Origin: Pirellulales bacterium
GTDB taxonomy: Bacteria; Planctomycetota; Planctomycetia; Pirellulales; JAEUIK01
DNA length: 64,000 bases
Assembly (NCBI GenBank): GCA_019636335.1
Contig: JAHBXR010000005.1
Span: 96,197 to 160,196, forward strand
Reading direction: 5' to 3'
This document shows, piece by piece, positions 18,722-27,453 of this stretch; positions within the stretch are counted from its first letter, which is position 1, and every line of letters begins with the position of its first letter. A program made the translations under genes and the position numbers. A model generated the notes under the pieces. That model did not search any database. It was not told the DNA's origin and saw nothing but the letters and a program-made list of their open reading frames with translations.

Positions 18722-21700
18722 TCGACGTACAGAAACTCATTCGACGATACGATCACGCGACACAGCGCTTGCCATGCGTCTACTTCGGTCGTTTCGGCAT
18801 CACCCGCAAGTTGCAACCGATAGCGTTCGACGAACTGTAGTGCGCGCGCCGATTCTCGCTCGCTGGGCACGCGTCCCAGGGCCGTCGTGTACAGCAGCGA
18901 GACGCGCGCGGCGTCTGATGTGGCGGCGTCTTGACAGAGACGCTCGGCGAGCTTTCTGGTCTGCTCGTTGACGAGGTCGCTGTTCATCATGAAGAGCGCC
19001 TGCGAGGCGATCGTCGTCGCGTCGCGATCTCCCTTGATCACGGTCGGCTCGGCAAAGTCGAACGCCTGTAGCGCTTCGTAGACGGCGCTGCGCACGACGG
19101 GCAGGTAGAGACTTCGCCGCGCCGTCTGGTAGTTGGTGGCGTTGACCGAGGTGGTGTTCGTCACATATTCGCGCGGCTTCGACGTCAGCAGCGAGCCACC
19201 GAGCGAGGTATCGAGCCCGCCACCAACGAACAGCAGGCTGTCGCGCACGGCCTCGGCCTCCAGACGCCTGCGATTCATTCGCCAGAGCAGGCGATTGTCG
19301 GGATCGATCTCGGCGGCGGCAGCCTCGTAGGCCGTGCTCATCTGGTAGGTCGAGGACAACATGATCCGCCGATGCATGGCCTTGATCGACCAGCCGGAGC
19401 GGACGAAATCACGGGCGAGCCAATCGAGCAACTCGGGATGGCTTGGCGCTTCTCCCAGGTTGCCGAAGTTGTCGGTCGAGCGCACGAGTCCCGCGCCGAA
19501 GTGCCACCGCCAGAGCCGATTCACCATGACGCGCGCCGTGAGCGGATGCTTCGGATCGGCGATCCAATCGGCCAACTGCAGCCGTCCGCTCGCGGCGGCG
19601 GGAAGTTCGGCCGAGGCGAGTTCAAAGGTGGCCGGCACGCCGCGCGGCACCACCTTGCCCAGGGTCAGATGACTGCCGCGAATGTGGATCGCTAGATCGG
19701 TCGGCGCCGCTTCTTCCACGGCCATCGCCTGAGGCGGCGCTGGGGGGACGGACTTATCGATTTCGGCCAACTCGGCCTCGAGTCGCGCAAGCTCCTCGCG
19801 GTCGGCCGGCATGTAGAGTGAGCGAGCGTCCGCAGGCAGTCGAAACGGACCTTGCGGATCGACCACCACGCCCCGCAAGGCCAGGTCGGCCGCCTCGGTC
19901 GATGGCGGGGTACTCTGCTGTGCTGACTCGATCGTCGCCTGATAACGCGCGGCAAGCTGAGCAACATCGGCCGGGCGATCTCGATTCAACACGTGCTCGG
20001 CCACAGCACCACCGACACCGCTAAAACTCTCAGCCGCGACGTGCGGTTCTACTCGAAACGCGAACCAGACCTGCCAGATTGACTCAGGATCCTTCTTCGC
20101 CGCGCGAAGATAGTTTGTCCATTGTTCGACGAAGGGGGCCAGCAGGCCGCGCTCTCGTGCGAGCTCGTCCACCGTGCGCGGCACGCGCGCGTCTCCGTCG
20201 CGGGGAGAAACTTCGAGCCGTGGCACGAGCGCCACCTTGTCGAAATGCGGGAATGGTCCCTCGCTCCGTTCGAGGCGCAGCGTGACCTTTCCCGCCGGCA
20301 GCTCGCATGTTCCCTCGACGCACCAGCGTTGGGTGTCGGGATCCCAAGAGCCGGTCACTTGCGAAGCGGCGTCGGACTTTTTCACTTCACCATTGAACAA
20401 CATGCGAACGGGGCGCGCCTGGGCAGCGGCGTAACGAAGTTCAATCTGGTACAGACCTGCCTGCGCCAGTTCGAGGTCGTACTCGACGAAGTTCGGCAGT
20501 TCGCCGCGGTTCAAGATGACGCCGATGCCGGCGCCGTAGCCCGTGGTATCGATTAGCACGTTCCCCCGGTCGAACGACTCCGCCTCGCGCAGCACGGTAC
20601 CCGGCGACAGACTCGCGCCCTCTTGCGCGGCGCGATCCACGATCGACGCGGGCGCCGGTGATTCGAGCACCTCGGTCGCCGCGAGGAGGTAGTCGGCCAG
20701 TCGCGCCCGAGCGGCGGAGACGAGGGCCGAGTTCGCGCGTTCGGTGACCGCCGCGACCTCCTTCTGCCTGGCTTCGCGTCGCGCCGCATGTTCGGCAAGC
20801 GCCGCGATGTCTGCCGCGGAGGCCAGTGGTCGTTCGTGCCATTGGGCGACCACTTTGAAGTTGTCCATCGTGCGGGTGCTCTTGAAGATGCCCGCCAGCG
20901 CGTAGTAATCGGCCGTCGAGAGGGGATCGAACTTGTGATCGTGGCAACGCGCGCAACCGAGCGTCAGGCCGAGAAACGCACCCCCCACGGTATCGAGCTG
21001 CTCGTCGACGATATCCATCTCCATTTTTACTGGGTCGTCCTCGGCCAGCATCTTCGGGCCGATGGTAAGGAACCCGGTGGCCACCATCCGCTCGAAACGG
21101 CGATCGTCGTCTACTTCGCCCGGCAGAAGATCGCCGGCGATCTGTTCGCGGATGAACTCGTCGTACGGCTTGTCGCGGTTGAATGCGTCGACGACGTAGT
21201 CCCGGTAGCGGTACGCGTTCACATAGGCCAGGTTCTCGTCCTGACCGTTCGAGTCGGCATAACGGGCCACATCGAGCCAGTGCCGTCCCCAGCGTTGTCC
21301 ATATTCGGGCAGCGACAGGTACCGATCGATAAGCCGCGCCCAGGCGTCGGGCGTCTCGTCGGTCACAAAGGCTTCGATCTCTTCCGGCGTGGGGGGCAAA
21401 CCGAGCAGATCGAATTTCGCTCGGCGAATCAGCCGGCGCCGATCGGCCGCAGGCGCTGGAGCGAGGCCCGCCTGCTCGAGCCGTGCCAAGACGAATTGGT
21501 CGATCGGGCTCACGCACCAGTCAGTTTTGGCCACGCTGGGAGGTGAGACAACCTGCACGGGCGCAAAGGACCAGGGAAGGGGGTGCGTTTCGCTGGTGGC
21601 CCCGTTCGATGCGTTCCCGGATGCCGCTTCGCCCGCCGGCCAGGGCAGTCCCTCGCGCACCCAACGGACGAGCGTGGCGACTTCCGCCGAACGGAGTTTG

Positions 21701-22050
21701 CCGTCGGGGGGCATCTTCAGTTCGCCGGTATAGCCGATGGCGTCGACGAGCAGGCTCGATTCGGGGTCGCCGGGCTCGGCGGCCGCACCGAGATCGCCCC
21801 CCGCGAGCACGGCCTCGCGCGAGTCGAGCCGCAGATTGCCTTGCTGCTTCTCGGCGCCGTGGCACTTCGTGCAGCGAGCCACGAGCAGGGGGCGGACGTT
21901 GGTCTCGAAGAACTCGAGTTGCGCGGCGGAGAAGGTCGCCCCTGGCGCATCCTCACCCTGGCGATCCTGGCCCCAGGCTCGTCGAGCATCCCACGGCAGC
22001 AGCAGTGCCAGACCGCAGACGAATACCAGGCTGAAAGGACGCAAGGGCAT
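18718..22050 (-). CDS. PSCyt1-DUF1549-DUF1553 protein with an internal carbohydrate-binding-like domain
   Basis: 1110 residues. A signal peptide (MPLRPFSLVFVCGLALLL) starts at ATG 22050, with GAGG 6 bases upstream. Domains in order: planctomycete cytochrome PSCyt1 at about 45-115 with CTKCH and KMPPDGKL; DUF1549 at about 160-370 (GRHWLDVARYADSNGQDENL, CARCHDHKFDPLS); a domain at about 480-610 resembling CBM6/CBM35 (LREAESFDRGNVLID, LPAGKVTLRLERS, HFDKVALV); and DUF1553 at about 830-1090 (RVMVNRLWRWHFGAGLV, NFGNLGEAPSHPELLDWLA). Two CxxCH motifs suggest covalent haem, though haem loading in this family is not proven to my knowledge. It overlaps the DUF1501 gene by four bases. The sugar-binding-like module points to a carbohydrate substrate (inference). 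Confidence 0.93.
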   Translation of the reverse strand: MPLRPFSLVFVCGLALLLPWDARRAWGQDRQGEDAPGATFSAAQLEFFETNVRPLLVARCTKCHGAEKQQGNLRLDSREAVLAGGDLGAAAEPGDPESSLLVDAIGYTGELKMPPDGKLRSAEVATLVRWVREGLPWPAGEAASGNASNGATSETHPLPWSFAPVQVVSPPSVAKTDWCVSPIDQFVLARLEQAGLAPAPAADRRRLIRRAKFDLLGLPPTPEEIEAFVTDETPDAWARLIDRYLSLPEYGQRWGRHWLDVARYADSNGQDENLAYVNAYRYRDYVVDAFNRDKPYDEFIREQIAGDLLPGEVDDDRRFERMVATGFLTIGPKMLAEDDPVKMEMDIVDEQLDTVGGAFLGLTLGCARCHDHKFDPLSTADYYALAGIFKSTRTMDNFKVVAQWHERPLASAADIAALAEHAARREARQKEVAAVTERANSALVSAARARLADYLLAATEVLESPAPASIVDRAAQEGASLSPGTVLREAESFDRGNVLIDTTGYGAGIGVILNRGELPNFVEYDLELAQAGLYQIELRYAAAQARPVRMLFNGEVKKSDAASQVTGSWDPDTQRWCVEGTCELPAGKVTLRLERSEGPFPHFDKVALVPRLEVSPRDGDARVPRTVDELARERGLLAPFVEQWTNYLRAAKKDPESIWQVWFAFRVEPHVAAESFSGVGGAVAEHVLNRDRPADVAQLAARYQATIESAQQSTPPSTEAADLALRGVVVDPQGPFRLPADARSLYMPADREELARLEAELAEIDKSVPPAPPQAMAVEEAAPTDLAIHIRGSHLTLGKVVPRGVPATFELASAELPAAASGRLQLADWIADPKHPLTARVMVNRLWRWHFGAGLVRSTDNFGNLGEAPSHPELLDWLARDFVRSGWSIKAMHRRIMLSSTYQMSTAYEAAAAEIDPDNRLLWRMNRRRLEAEAVRDSLLFVGGGLDTSLGGSLLTSKPREYVTNTTSVNATNYQTARRSLYLPVVRSAVYEALQAFDFAEPTVIKGDRDATTIASQALFMMNSDLVNEQTRKLAERLCQDAATSDAARVSLLYTTALGRVPSERESARALQFVERYRLQLAGDAETTEVDAWQALCRVIVSSNEFLYVE

Positions 22051-22227
22051 GCGGGACCTCGGGGGGGAATCGGGCTGCCACCTAGTCTACCCATGCCGAG
22101 AGGGGCGATGAAGCGCGACCCGGTTTCTGGCGAATGGGGGGCGCACTCGTGGAGGCTACCCAAGGATTATCGTTTAGACTAGGAAACCGCTTCGTTCACC
22201 GCGTACGCCGTCTCGAGGGATCCAGCC

Positions 22228-23121
22228 GTGACCGCGCCCGATGTTGTGCCCATCGTCGACACCCACCAGCATCTGTGGGACCTGTCCCGTTTTTCGCTCC
22301 CCTGGACCAAGGGGAACGAACGACTCGGACGGGACTTTCTGATGAGCGACTACCGGCAGGCCACGGCCGGGTTGGGCGTCGAACAGACCGTGTACATGGA
22401 GGTCGACGTCGATCCGGCCCAGCAGGAGGCGGAAGCCCGCTATGTGATCGAGTTCTGCGAGCGGGGCGATAATCCCATGACGGGGGCCGTCATCTCGGGG
22501 CGCCCCGCGAGTGATGGCTTTCGCGATTACGTGAACGGTCTCAAGGCGAGCCCCTACATCAAGGGTGTGCGTCAGGTGCTGCACAGCGACGCCACGCCGC
22601 CGAGTTACTTTCTCGACCGGCGCTTCGTGCGCGGCATTCAGTACCTGGGCGAGGTGGGCTGGAGCTTCGACCTTTGCCTGCAACCGCAAGCTCTACTCGA
22701 CGCCGACCAGCTTGTCGCCCAATGTCCCCACACGCGTTTCATTGTCGACCATTGCGGCAACATGAGCGTCCAGGAAGGAGACACGCCACGGCGGCGGCGC
22801 TGGATGGAGGGCATGCGGCATCTGGCCGATCACGACCACGTCGTGTGCAAGGTCTCGGGCATCGTCGCCACGGCGCAGGAGGATTGGACGGCCGCCGATC
22901 TTGCGCCGAACATCAACTTCACGCTCGAGACCTTTGGCGCGGACCGCGTGATGTTCGGCGGCGACTGGCCCGTCTGCACGGAGCGTGCCACCTTCGGCCA
23001 ATGGGTCGGGGCGTTGCAAGAAATTGTCAAAGAACGATCGGCCGCAGAAAAGCAAAAGCTCTTCCACGACAACGCGGTGAAGTTTTACGGTCTGCCAGCT
23101 ACAGGGAAGAAACATTCCTAG
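22228..23121 (+). CDS. Amidohydrolase family 2 (fuconolactonase-like)
   Basis: 297 residues from GTG 22228, with GAGGGA 7 bases upstream. Metal-site motifs of the amidohydrolase_2 TIM-barrel family are visible: VDTHQHLWDLS near the N-terminus, RFIVDHCGN in the middle (a metal-binding or catalytic His), and MFGGDWPVC toward the end (conserved Asp). KVSGIVA precedes the last metal residue, as in L-fuconolactonase-like lactonases. The likely reaction is hydrolysis of a sugar lactone or a related ring; the exact substrate is not shown. It is divergent from the DUF1553 gene, with a 177-base gap, and convergent with the P460 gene, with hairpins between them. Confidence 0.88.
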   Translation: MTAPDVVPIVDTHQHLWDLSRFSLPWTKGNERLGRDFLMSDYRQATAGLGVEQTVYMEVDVDPAQQEAEARYVIEFCERGDNPMTGAVISGRPASDGFRDYVNGLKASPYIKGVRQVLHSDATPPSYFLDRRFVRGIQYLGEVGWSFDLCLQPQALLDADQLVAQCPHTRFIVDHCGNMSVQEGDTPRRRRWMEGMRHLADHDHVVCKVSGIVATAQEDWTAADLAPNINFTLETFGADRVMFGGDWPVCTERATFGQWVGALQEIVKERSAAEKQKLFHDNAVKFYGLPATGKKHS

Positions 23122-23140
23122 CCGAGCAACGCATTTGCTT

Positions 23141-23198
23141 TTACCAGTCGAGTAGGAGAGGAACAGCGGATGCTGTTTCTCTCCTACTCGACTGGTAA
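23141..23198. terminator. Near-perfect 27-bp hairpin between convergent genes
   Basis: Arms 23141-23167 and 23172-23198 pair in 26 of 27 positions with one G-T pair and a four-base loop GGAT. It lies 19 bases after the amidohydrolase stop and between two convergent genes. There is no T-tract on either side, so it is not a classic intrinsic terminator; it may be a bidirectional terminator, an RNA-stability element or a palindromic mobile repeat. Confidence 0.6.
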
Positions 23199-23237
23199 GT
23201 CAATTCATTCCACCACCCGCGAACATCTCTTTGCAAA

Positions 23238-23288
23238 CCTTCGCGCTCTTCGCGGTGAATCTTTTTTATTACCGCAAAGGCGCGAAGG
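23238..23288. repeat. Imperfect hairpin downstream of the P460 gene
   Basis: CCTTCGCG (23238-23245) pairs with CGCGAAGG (23281-23288), and GCGGT (23252-23256) pairs with ACCGC (23271-23275), around a T-rich loop. It lies just after the 3' end of the minus-strand gene at 23301, so it could help end that transcript. Similar 'cgcgaag/cgcaaag' wording recurs near 31690-31720, which suggests a dispersed repeat. Confidence 0.45.
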
Positions 23289-23300
23289 ATTCCGTTGTTT

Positions 23301-23936
23301 TTACTTGGCGGTCTCGGCCAGCTTTCTTGCTCTGGCGGTTTTTAATACCGAGTAGAACTGCGTGAAGACGGCGTTGTCCTCGCCGTGCTGCGCATGGCAA
23401 TCGTAGCAGGCCTCGCGTTTGAAGGGTTTGCTGGTCGTGCGCTTGCCGGTGGTGCTGTAGTACATGAAGAAGCCCCAGTCATCCTCGAAGCGTTCCGTGT
23501 CGCGGACCGAGACTTCCAGCCCCATCGACGGCGCCGCGTAGTGCCCATTACGGTTGATTTCGTCGTCCCCCTTGAGCTTCGCCGCGGGGTTGTTCGTCAC
23601 GACGAAGATCGTCTGTTCGAGGAACTCGCCGGTCGCCACGTAGTGGTCGAAGGCCTCGGGTTGCATATAGACGTTGTGGAACAAGCCGGGCTTGCTAGGG
23701 TCGGGCTTTTGGCCGGGCGAATAGTCGAGCCCCAGCGACGTGCCCACCAGGGTCCAGCGCTCGTACCCCTCGGGGCGCAAGAGCGAACCTTCGGCATTGT
23801 ACTCGGGCAATGTCATCGTCGATTTCGGTTCGGTCGCCGGGCCGGGCGTTTCATCCGCCACCGAGTGAACGACGGCAGCCAGCGAGCAGGCGATGGCCGC
23901 GAAGGCGGCGAAGTGAAAACCTGGCTTCCGATTCAT
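23301..23936 (-). CDS. Cytochrome P460-family protein, secreted
   Basis: About 211 residues from ATG 23936 (MNRKPGFHFAAFAAIACSLA: signal peptide). GAGGAG lies 9 bases upstream; an alternative ATG at 23942 would be only 3 bases from the same GGAG. A single haem motif CYDCH lies near the C-terminus in the setting KREACYDCHAQHGEDNAVF, as in cytochrome P460-like proteins, and the N-terminal part has YERWTLVGTSLGLDYSPG and FHNVYMQPEAFDHYVATGEF. Family knowledge: P460 proteins oxidise hydroxylamine or bind NO; many relatives without the lysine crosslink are plain c-type cytochromes. It is divergent from the PQQ-propeller gene across a 199-base gap, so both may act in periplasmic electron transfer. 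Confidence 0.8.
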   Translation of the reverse strand: MNRKPGFHFAAFAAIACSLAAVVHSVADETPGPATEPKSTMTLPEYNAEGSLLRPEGYERWTLVGTSLGLDYSPGQKPDPSKPGLFHNVYMQPEAFDHYVATGEFLEQTIFVVTNNPAAKLKGDDEINRNGHYAAPSMGLEVSVRDTERFEDDWGFFMYYSTTGKRTTSKPFKREACYDCHAQHGEDNAVFTQFYSVLKTARARKLAETAK

Positions 23937-24135
23937 CGGCATGGGCTCCTCGGGTGCGCTCGACTGGTGGCGAAAAGGGGATCCGCCCATGCTCACGGGC
24001 GGTTCGCTGGCTGTCAAGAATCTGGAAATCTCGTACCGCAAGACGCTCCAACGCGCGGCATGGCCTTCGCGATACTGGTATCATTGGCCAGAGTACCGGC
24101 CCGATTGCTTCGACTCTGTTGCCCTTGCAACTGGG

Positions 24136-25674
24136 ATGAACGCCATGCCGACCATACCTCGACGGTCCGACGGTAGATTCGCACGACGCACGGCAATCTT
24201 GGCCTCTGCGGTGTTTGTCTTTGCCTGTCGCGGGGAGATCAGGGCCGACGATTGGCCCCAGTTTCGCGGACCTAATTGCTCGGGCATCTCCGCCGGCACG
24301 CAGCCGCTGCCGGCGGAACTCTCGCTCGACGAGAATCTGCTCTGGTCGGCTGACGTCGGCGACGGAGTCGGTGGCGCCATCGTTGCCGGCGGTCGCGTCT
24401 ACGCCAGCGGCATGACGGGGGCCGAAACGGTCAGCCTCTTGGCCTTCGACGCCGCCACGGGCAAGAAACTCTGGCAGCGCGATTGGCCCACCGGTCCGCT
24501 GCCCGAGATCCATCTCACGAACAGCCAGGCCAGCAGCACGCCCGCCGCCGACGGCGAGCGTGTCTATTTCTATTTCACCACGCTCGGTCTGCTGGCGGTC
24601 GATGCCGCGACCGGCGCCGACGTGTGGCACCAGGAGTTGCCCGTTCCCTTTTTTGTCTTCAAGTGGGGCCCCGGCATGTCGCCGGTCCTCTATCAGGACC
24701 TCGTCCTCTTCTGCCAGGACGACGATCTTTTTCCGGCGATGTACGCCTTCGATCGTGCGACCGGCTCGCTGCGCTGGAAAGACGAGCGACTCGACATGGC
24801 GGTCAATTATTCTCACCCGATCGTCTGCTCGGTCGATGGGCGCGACGATATCGTCGTCGGCGGGACGGGCCTCTTGGTTGGCTACGATCCGACGACCGGC
24901 CAGCGCCGCTGGCACGCCAAGGTGATGCTCCGCAACATCAAGACGACCCCCGTCGCGCGGGATGGCATTGTCTACATCTCCGTGCAGAGTGGGGGCATCG
25001 CCAACCAGTGGCTTCGCTCGGTCGATCAAGCGGAGACCGGCAACAACGACGGCCGGCTCGACAAGGCGGAGATGCAGGCCTTCGTCGGCGAGCAGGTGAT
25101 TCCGCCCGCTTTCTTTGAAAAGACTTTCGACCGCGGCGACCTGGACAAGAACGGTTTTCTCGAAGGCCAGGAACTCGACCTGGCGTTCCTCAGTCCCGAC
25201 AACTTTGCTGGGGCCAGCTTTACACAGTTGGGTGACGCCGCGGCGGACGAATACGTGCTGGCGGTGCGTGGCGGCGGCGAGGGAGACGTCACCGATTCGC
25301 ACCTCCTGTGGAAGCACAAGACGAAATACACGGACCATATTGTCTCGCCCCTGGTGGACGATGGCCGGATGTTTCTGGTGAAGGAGGGGGGTATCACTAC
25401 GGTCTACGACATGGAGGAAGGAAAGTCGCTCCGCGGCGCGAAGCGCGTGGGCAACGGCGGCAACTATTTCGCTTCGCCAGTCGTAGGCGACGGCAAGGTT
25501 TATCTGGTGAACGAAAACGGCGACTCGATCGTGCTCAAGAACGACGAGTCGTACGAAGTGCTGAGCGAAACGAACCTCGGCGACGCGATCATCGCGACGC
25601 CGGCCATCGCGGAGGGGAAGATTTTTGTTCGCACGCGGTCGAAGTTGATGTGCTTTGGGGCACGCGCAGATTAG
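24136..25674 (+). CDS. Secreted PQQ-type beta-propeller protein with an EF-hand pair
   Basis: About 512 residues from ATG 24136 (a second ATG three codons later is possible). The N-terminus has a basic stretch and a hydrophobic signal (RRTAILASAVFVFACRG), then the family-typical DDWPQFRGPNCSGIS. PQQ-like propeller repeats follow, e.g. LLAFDAATGKKLWQRDWP, LLAVDAATGADVWHQEL and YAFDRATGSLRWKDERLD. Between propeller parts (about 25050-25190) lie two EF-hand-like loops, one with DLDKNGFLEGQEL, so calcium binding is likely. In planctomycetes these proteins are rarely true quinone dehydrogenases, and I cannot assign cofactor ligands. It is divergent from the P460 gene. Confidence 0.85.
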   Translation: MNAMPTIPRRSDGRFARRTAILASAVFVFACRGEIRADDWPQFRGPNCSGISAGTQPLPAELSLDENLLWSADVGDGVGGAIVAGGRVYASGMTGAETVSLLAFDAATGKKLWQRDWPTGPLPEIHLTNSQASSTPAADGERVYFYFTTLGLLAVDAATGADVWHQELPVPFFVFKWGPGMSPVLYQDLVLFCQDDDLFPAMYAFDRATGSLRWKDERLDMAVNYSHPIVCSVDGRDDIVVGGTGLLVGYDPTTGQRRWHAKVMLRNIKTTPVARDGIVYISVQSGGIANQWLRSVDQAETGNNDGRLDKAEMQAFVGEQVIPPAFFEKTFDRGDLDKNGFLEGQELDLAFLSPDNFAGASFTQLGDAAADEYVLAVRGGGEGDVTDSHLLWKHKTKYTDHIVSPLVDDGRMFLVKEGGITTVYDMEEGKSLRGAKRVGNGGNYFASPVVGDGKVYLVNENGDSIVLKNDESYEVLSETNLGDAIIATPAIAEGKIFVRTRSKLMCFGARAD

Positions 25675-26616
25675 ATCGCAACCGTTTTGCGTTGGTGCGC
25701 GGACCACTGCGCACCAACGCGGACCAGTGGGTCGCCACGGGTGCCGCGGATTTGATGGCAAGCTGCGAGGCGGTGGGGACTTGCGAGTTGCGGTCATGGC
25801 TTTTTCGCGGCTTGAAGCGTGGCCTCTATTGACGCGCACCAGTGACGCGCACCAGACGCCCCGGATCGCGTACCATCGCGGACCAAGCGATTGTGTCACG
25901 CGTCGGGAGACAGGGTTGGCGCGGATCGGCCTCTACTTTACACGGGGAGGGTGCTTCGCCGCTGCGTAGGTTTTCGGCCACCCCGGTGTCTGTGGCTTTT
26001 CGCGCGTGGCTGCACACCGATGGAAAGAGTGGAACACTTCAAGTCGCTGTCGCACAGCGGCCGGTTGGTTTACCACCACGGCACGACGACACGACGAGCC
26101 GGCAGCACTTGCCTGCGGATCGGGTAACCTGGACCTGACCATCGATCAAGTCGGGGCGTCGAGCCTCTTGGCGCCACGCCGCCGCATTCCGTCTTTGATC
26201 AAGCTGCAAGTGCAGAGTCCGATATTACTTTGTCAAGGATGGCGCGTTGGTGTGTCGGATCGGAGGAGGTTTCCCACCTGACAGCTAGCTTGCATAAGCC
26301 GTGTCACCCAACTGCCCAGCTCGCAGATCCTTGCGGTGGGGCTCAGTGGGAGGAGTTACTGTTGCTGCCCGCGTCACCAAGGGGACGCCGGCGATGCAGT
26401 AGGTGTCTCGCCCCGTCCATGCCGTGATTGGCTTGCAGAAAAGCGGGCAATATCGTCCAAGCTCTCGCGAAACCTGCGTTTGAGCTGTGGCATTGATGAG
26501 ATTTGACCTGGGAGTATCCATTATAAGTCGTTACGTATTAAGCTCATTTCGGCGGCAGACTCTTGTCGAATGATACATTTGTACACTACAATCCAGGAAC
26601 CCTTACGAGGTCCACG
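25675..26616. other. Non-coding accessory flank with short repeats
   Basis: No frame here has a recognisable product or a convincing start with ribosome site. It holds the hairpin at 25689-25720 and a 13-base tandem pair at 25831-25843 and 25844-25856 (GACGCGCACCAG-type), with related 'gcg-accag' words nearby. By eye it looks like decayed sequence and marks the left flank of the DUF5131/TcmP cassette. Confidence 0.5.
25689..25720. terminator. Perfect 12-bp inverted repeat after the PQQ-protein gene
   Basis: GCGTTGGTGCGC (25689-25700) and GCGCACCAACGC (25709-25720) pair perfectly around an eight-base loop, 15 bases after the stop. No T-run follows, so the termination role is a guess from position. 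Confidence 0.5.
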
Positions 26617-27444
26617 ATGAGCGCTAAATCCAAGATCGAGTGGACGGATGCGACGTGGAACCCCGTGCGTGGCTGCACGAAGATCAGTCCGGGCTGCGCT
26701 CACTGTTATGCCGAGACATTTGCCGAGCGATTCCGGGGCGTGCCCGGACATCCCTATGAGCAAGGCTTCGACCTGCGGCTTGTGCCGGAAAAACTCACGG
26801 AACCCATCACTTGGTCGAGGCAGCGGATGGTATTCGTCAATTCGATGAGCGACCTCTTCCATAAGGACGTGCCGGACGCCTACATCGAGTTGGTCTCACG
26901 AGTCATGGCGGCGGCAGACTGGCACATCTACCAAGTACTCACGAAGCGAGGTGAGCGCCTTCGCGATTTGCTCCAAACGAAGCTTCGTTTCGCCGCCGAC
27001 TTGCCGCATATCTGGTGGGGCGTCAGCGTTGAGAATCGACGACACGGACTTCCGCGAATCCAACAACTCCAGGACGCCAAGCCATCGATGGCCTTTTTGT
27101 CGATCGAGCCATTGTTGGAGGGTCTGGGAACAATCAATCTGCGCGGGGTAGACTGGGTGATTGTTGGCGGCGAAAGCGGGCCAGGCGCACGGCCGATGCT
27201 CCCTGAGTGGGTCTTTAGCATCCGCAAGCAATGCGAGCGGGCGAAGGTTCCGTTCTTTTTCAAACAATGGGGCGGCATAAAAAAGAGCTCCACTGGCCGT
27301 GAACTCGACGGCCGAACTTACGACGACTATCCTCGCGTCGCGCGCAACGCAGTGCCCGCTGCGTTAACGAGAAAAGAGCTGGTCGAGCAGTATCAAGGTG
27401 CCTGGCCGCAAGATCCGCGGCCTAACAATAAGCAGACGGCTTGA
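26617..27444 (+). CDS. Phage Gp37/Gp68-family (DUF5131) three-Cys radical-SAM-like protein
   Basis: 275 residues from ATG 26617, which has ACGAGG 6 bases upstream; an in-frame ATG at 26563 would add 18 unrelated residues. The N-terminal signature IEWTDATWNPVRGC is followed by KISPGCAHCYAE, giving Cys20, Cys27 and Cys30 (C-x6-C-x2-C), a variant of the radical-SAM cluster motif. Other landmarks are FVNSMSDLFHKDVPDAYI, YQVLTKRGERL, PHIWWGVSVENR, AFLSIEPLLEGLG and WVIVGGESGPGARPM. Family knowledge: PF07505, first noted in phages, regularly encoded beside TcmP. The stop is nine bases before the tcmP start, so the two form one transcription unit. The biochemical reaction is unknown; an RNA- or DNA-modifying role has been suspected but I cannot show it. 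Confidence 0.9.
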   Translation: MSAKSKIEWTDATWNPVRGCTKISPGCAHCYAETFAERFRGVPGHPYEQGFDLRLVPEKLTEPITWSRQRMVFVNSMSDLFHKDVPDAYIELVSRVMAAADWHIYQVLTKRGERLRDLLQTKLRFAADLPHIWWGVSVENRRHGLPRIQQLQDAKPSMAFLSIEPLLEGLGTINLRGVDWVIVGGESGPGARPMLPEWVFSIRKQCERAKVPFFFKQWGGIKKSSTGRELDGRTYDDYPRVARNAVPAALTRKELVEQYQGAWPQDPRPNNKQTA

Positions 27445-27453
27445 GCGTCGACC

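Noticed and set aside
23141..23198. Transposon terminal repeat interpretation of the 27-bp hairpin
   Set aside because: The arms are separated by only four bases, so there is no room for an element; no transposase or target duplication is visible.
25675..26616. Short open frames (60-100 codons) in the left flank of the tcmP cassette
   Set aside because: They overlap in several frames and strands, and lack ribosome sites and any family-like pattern.
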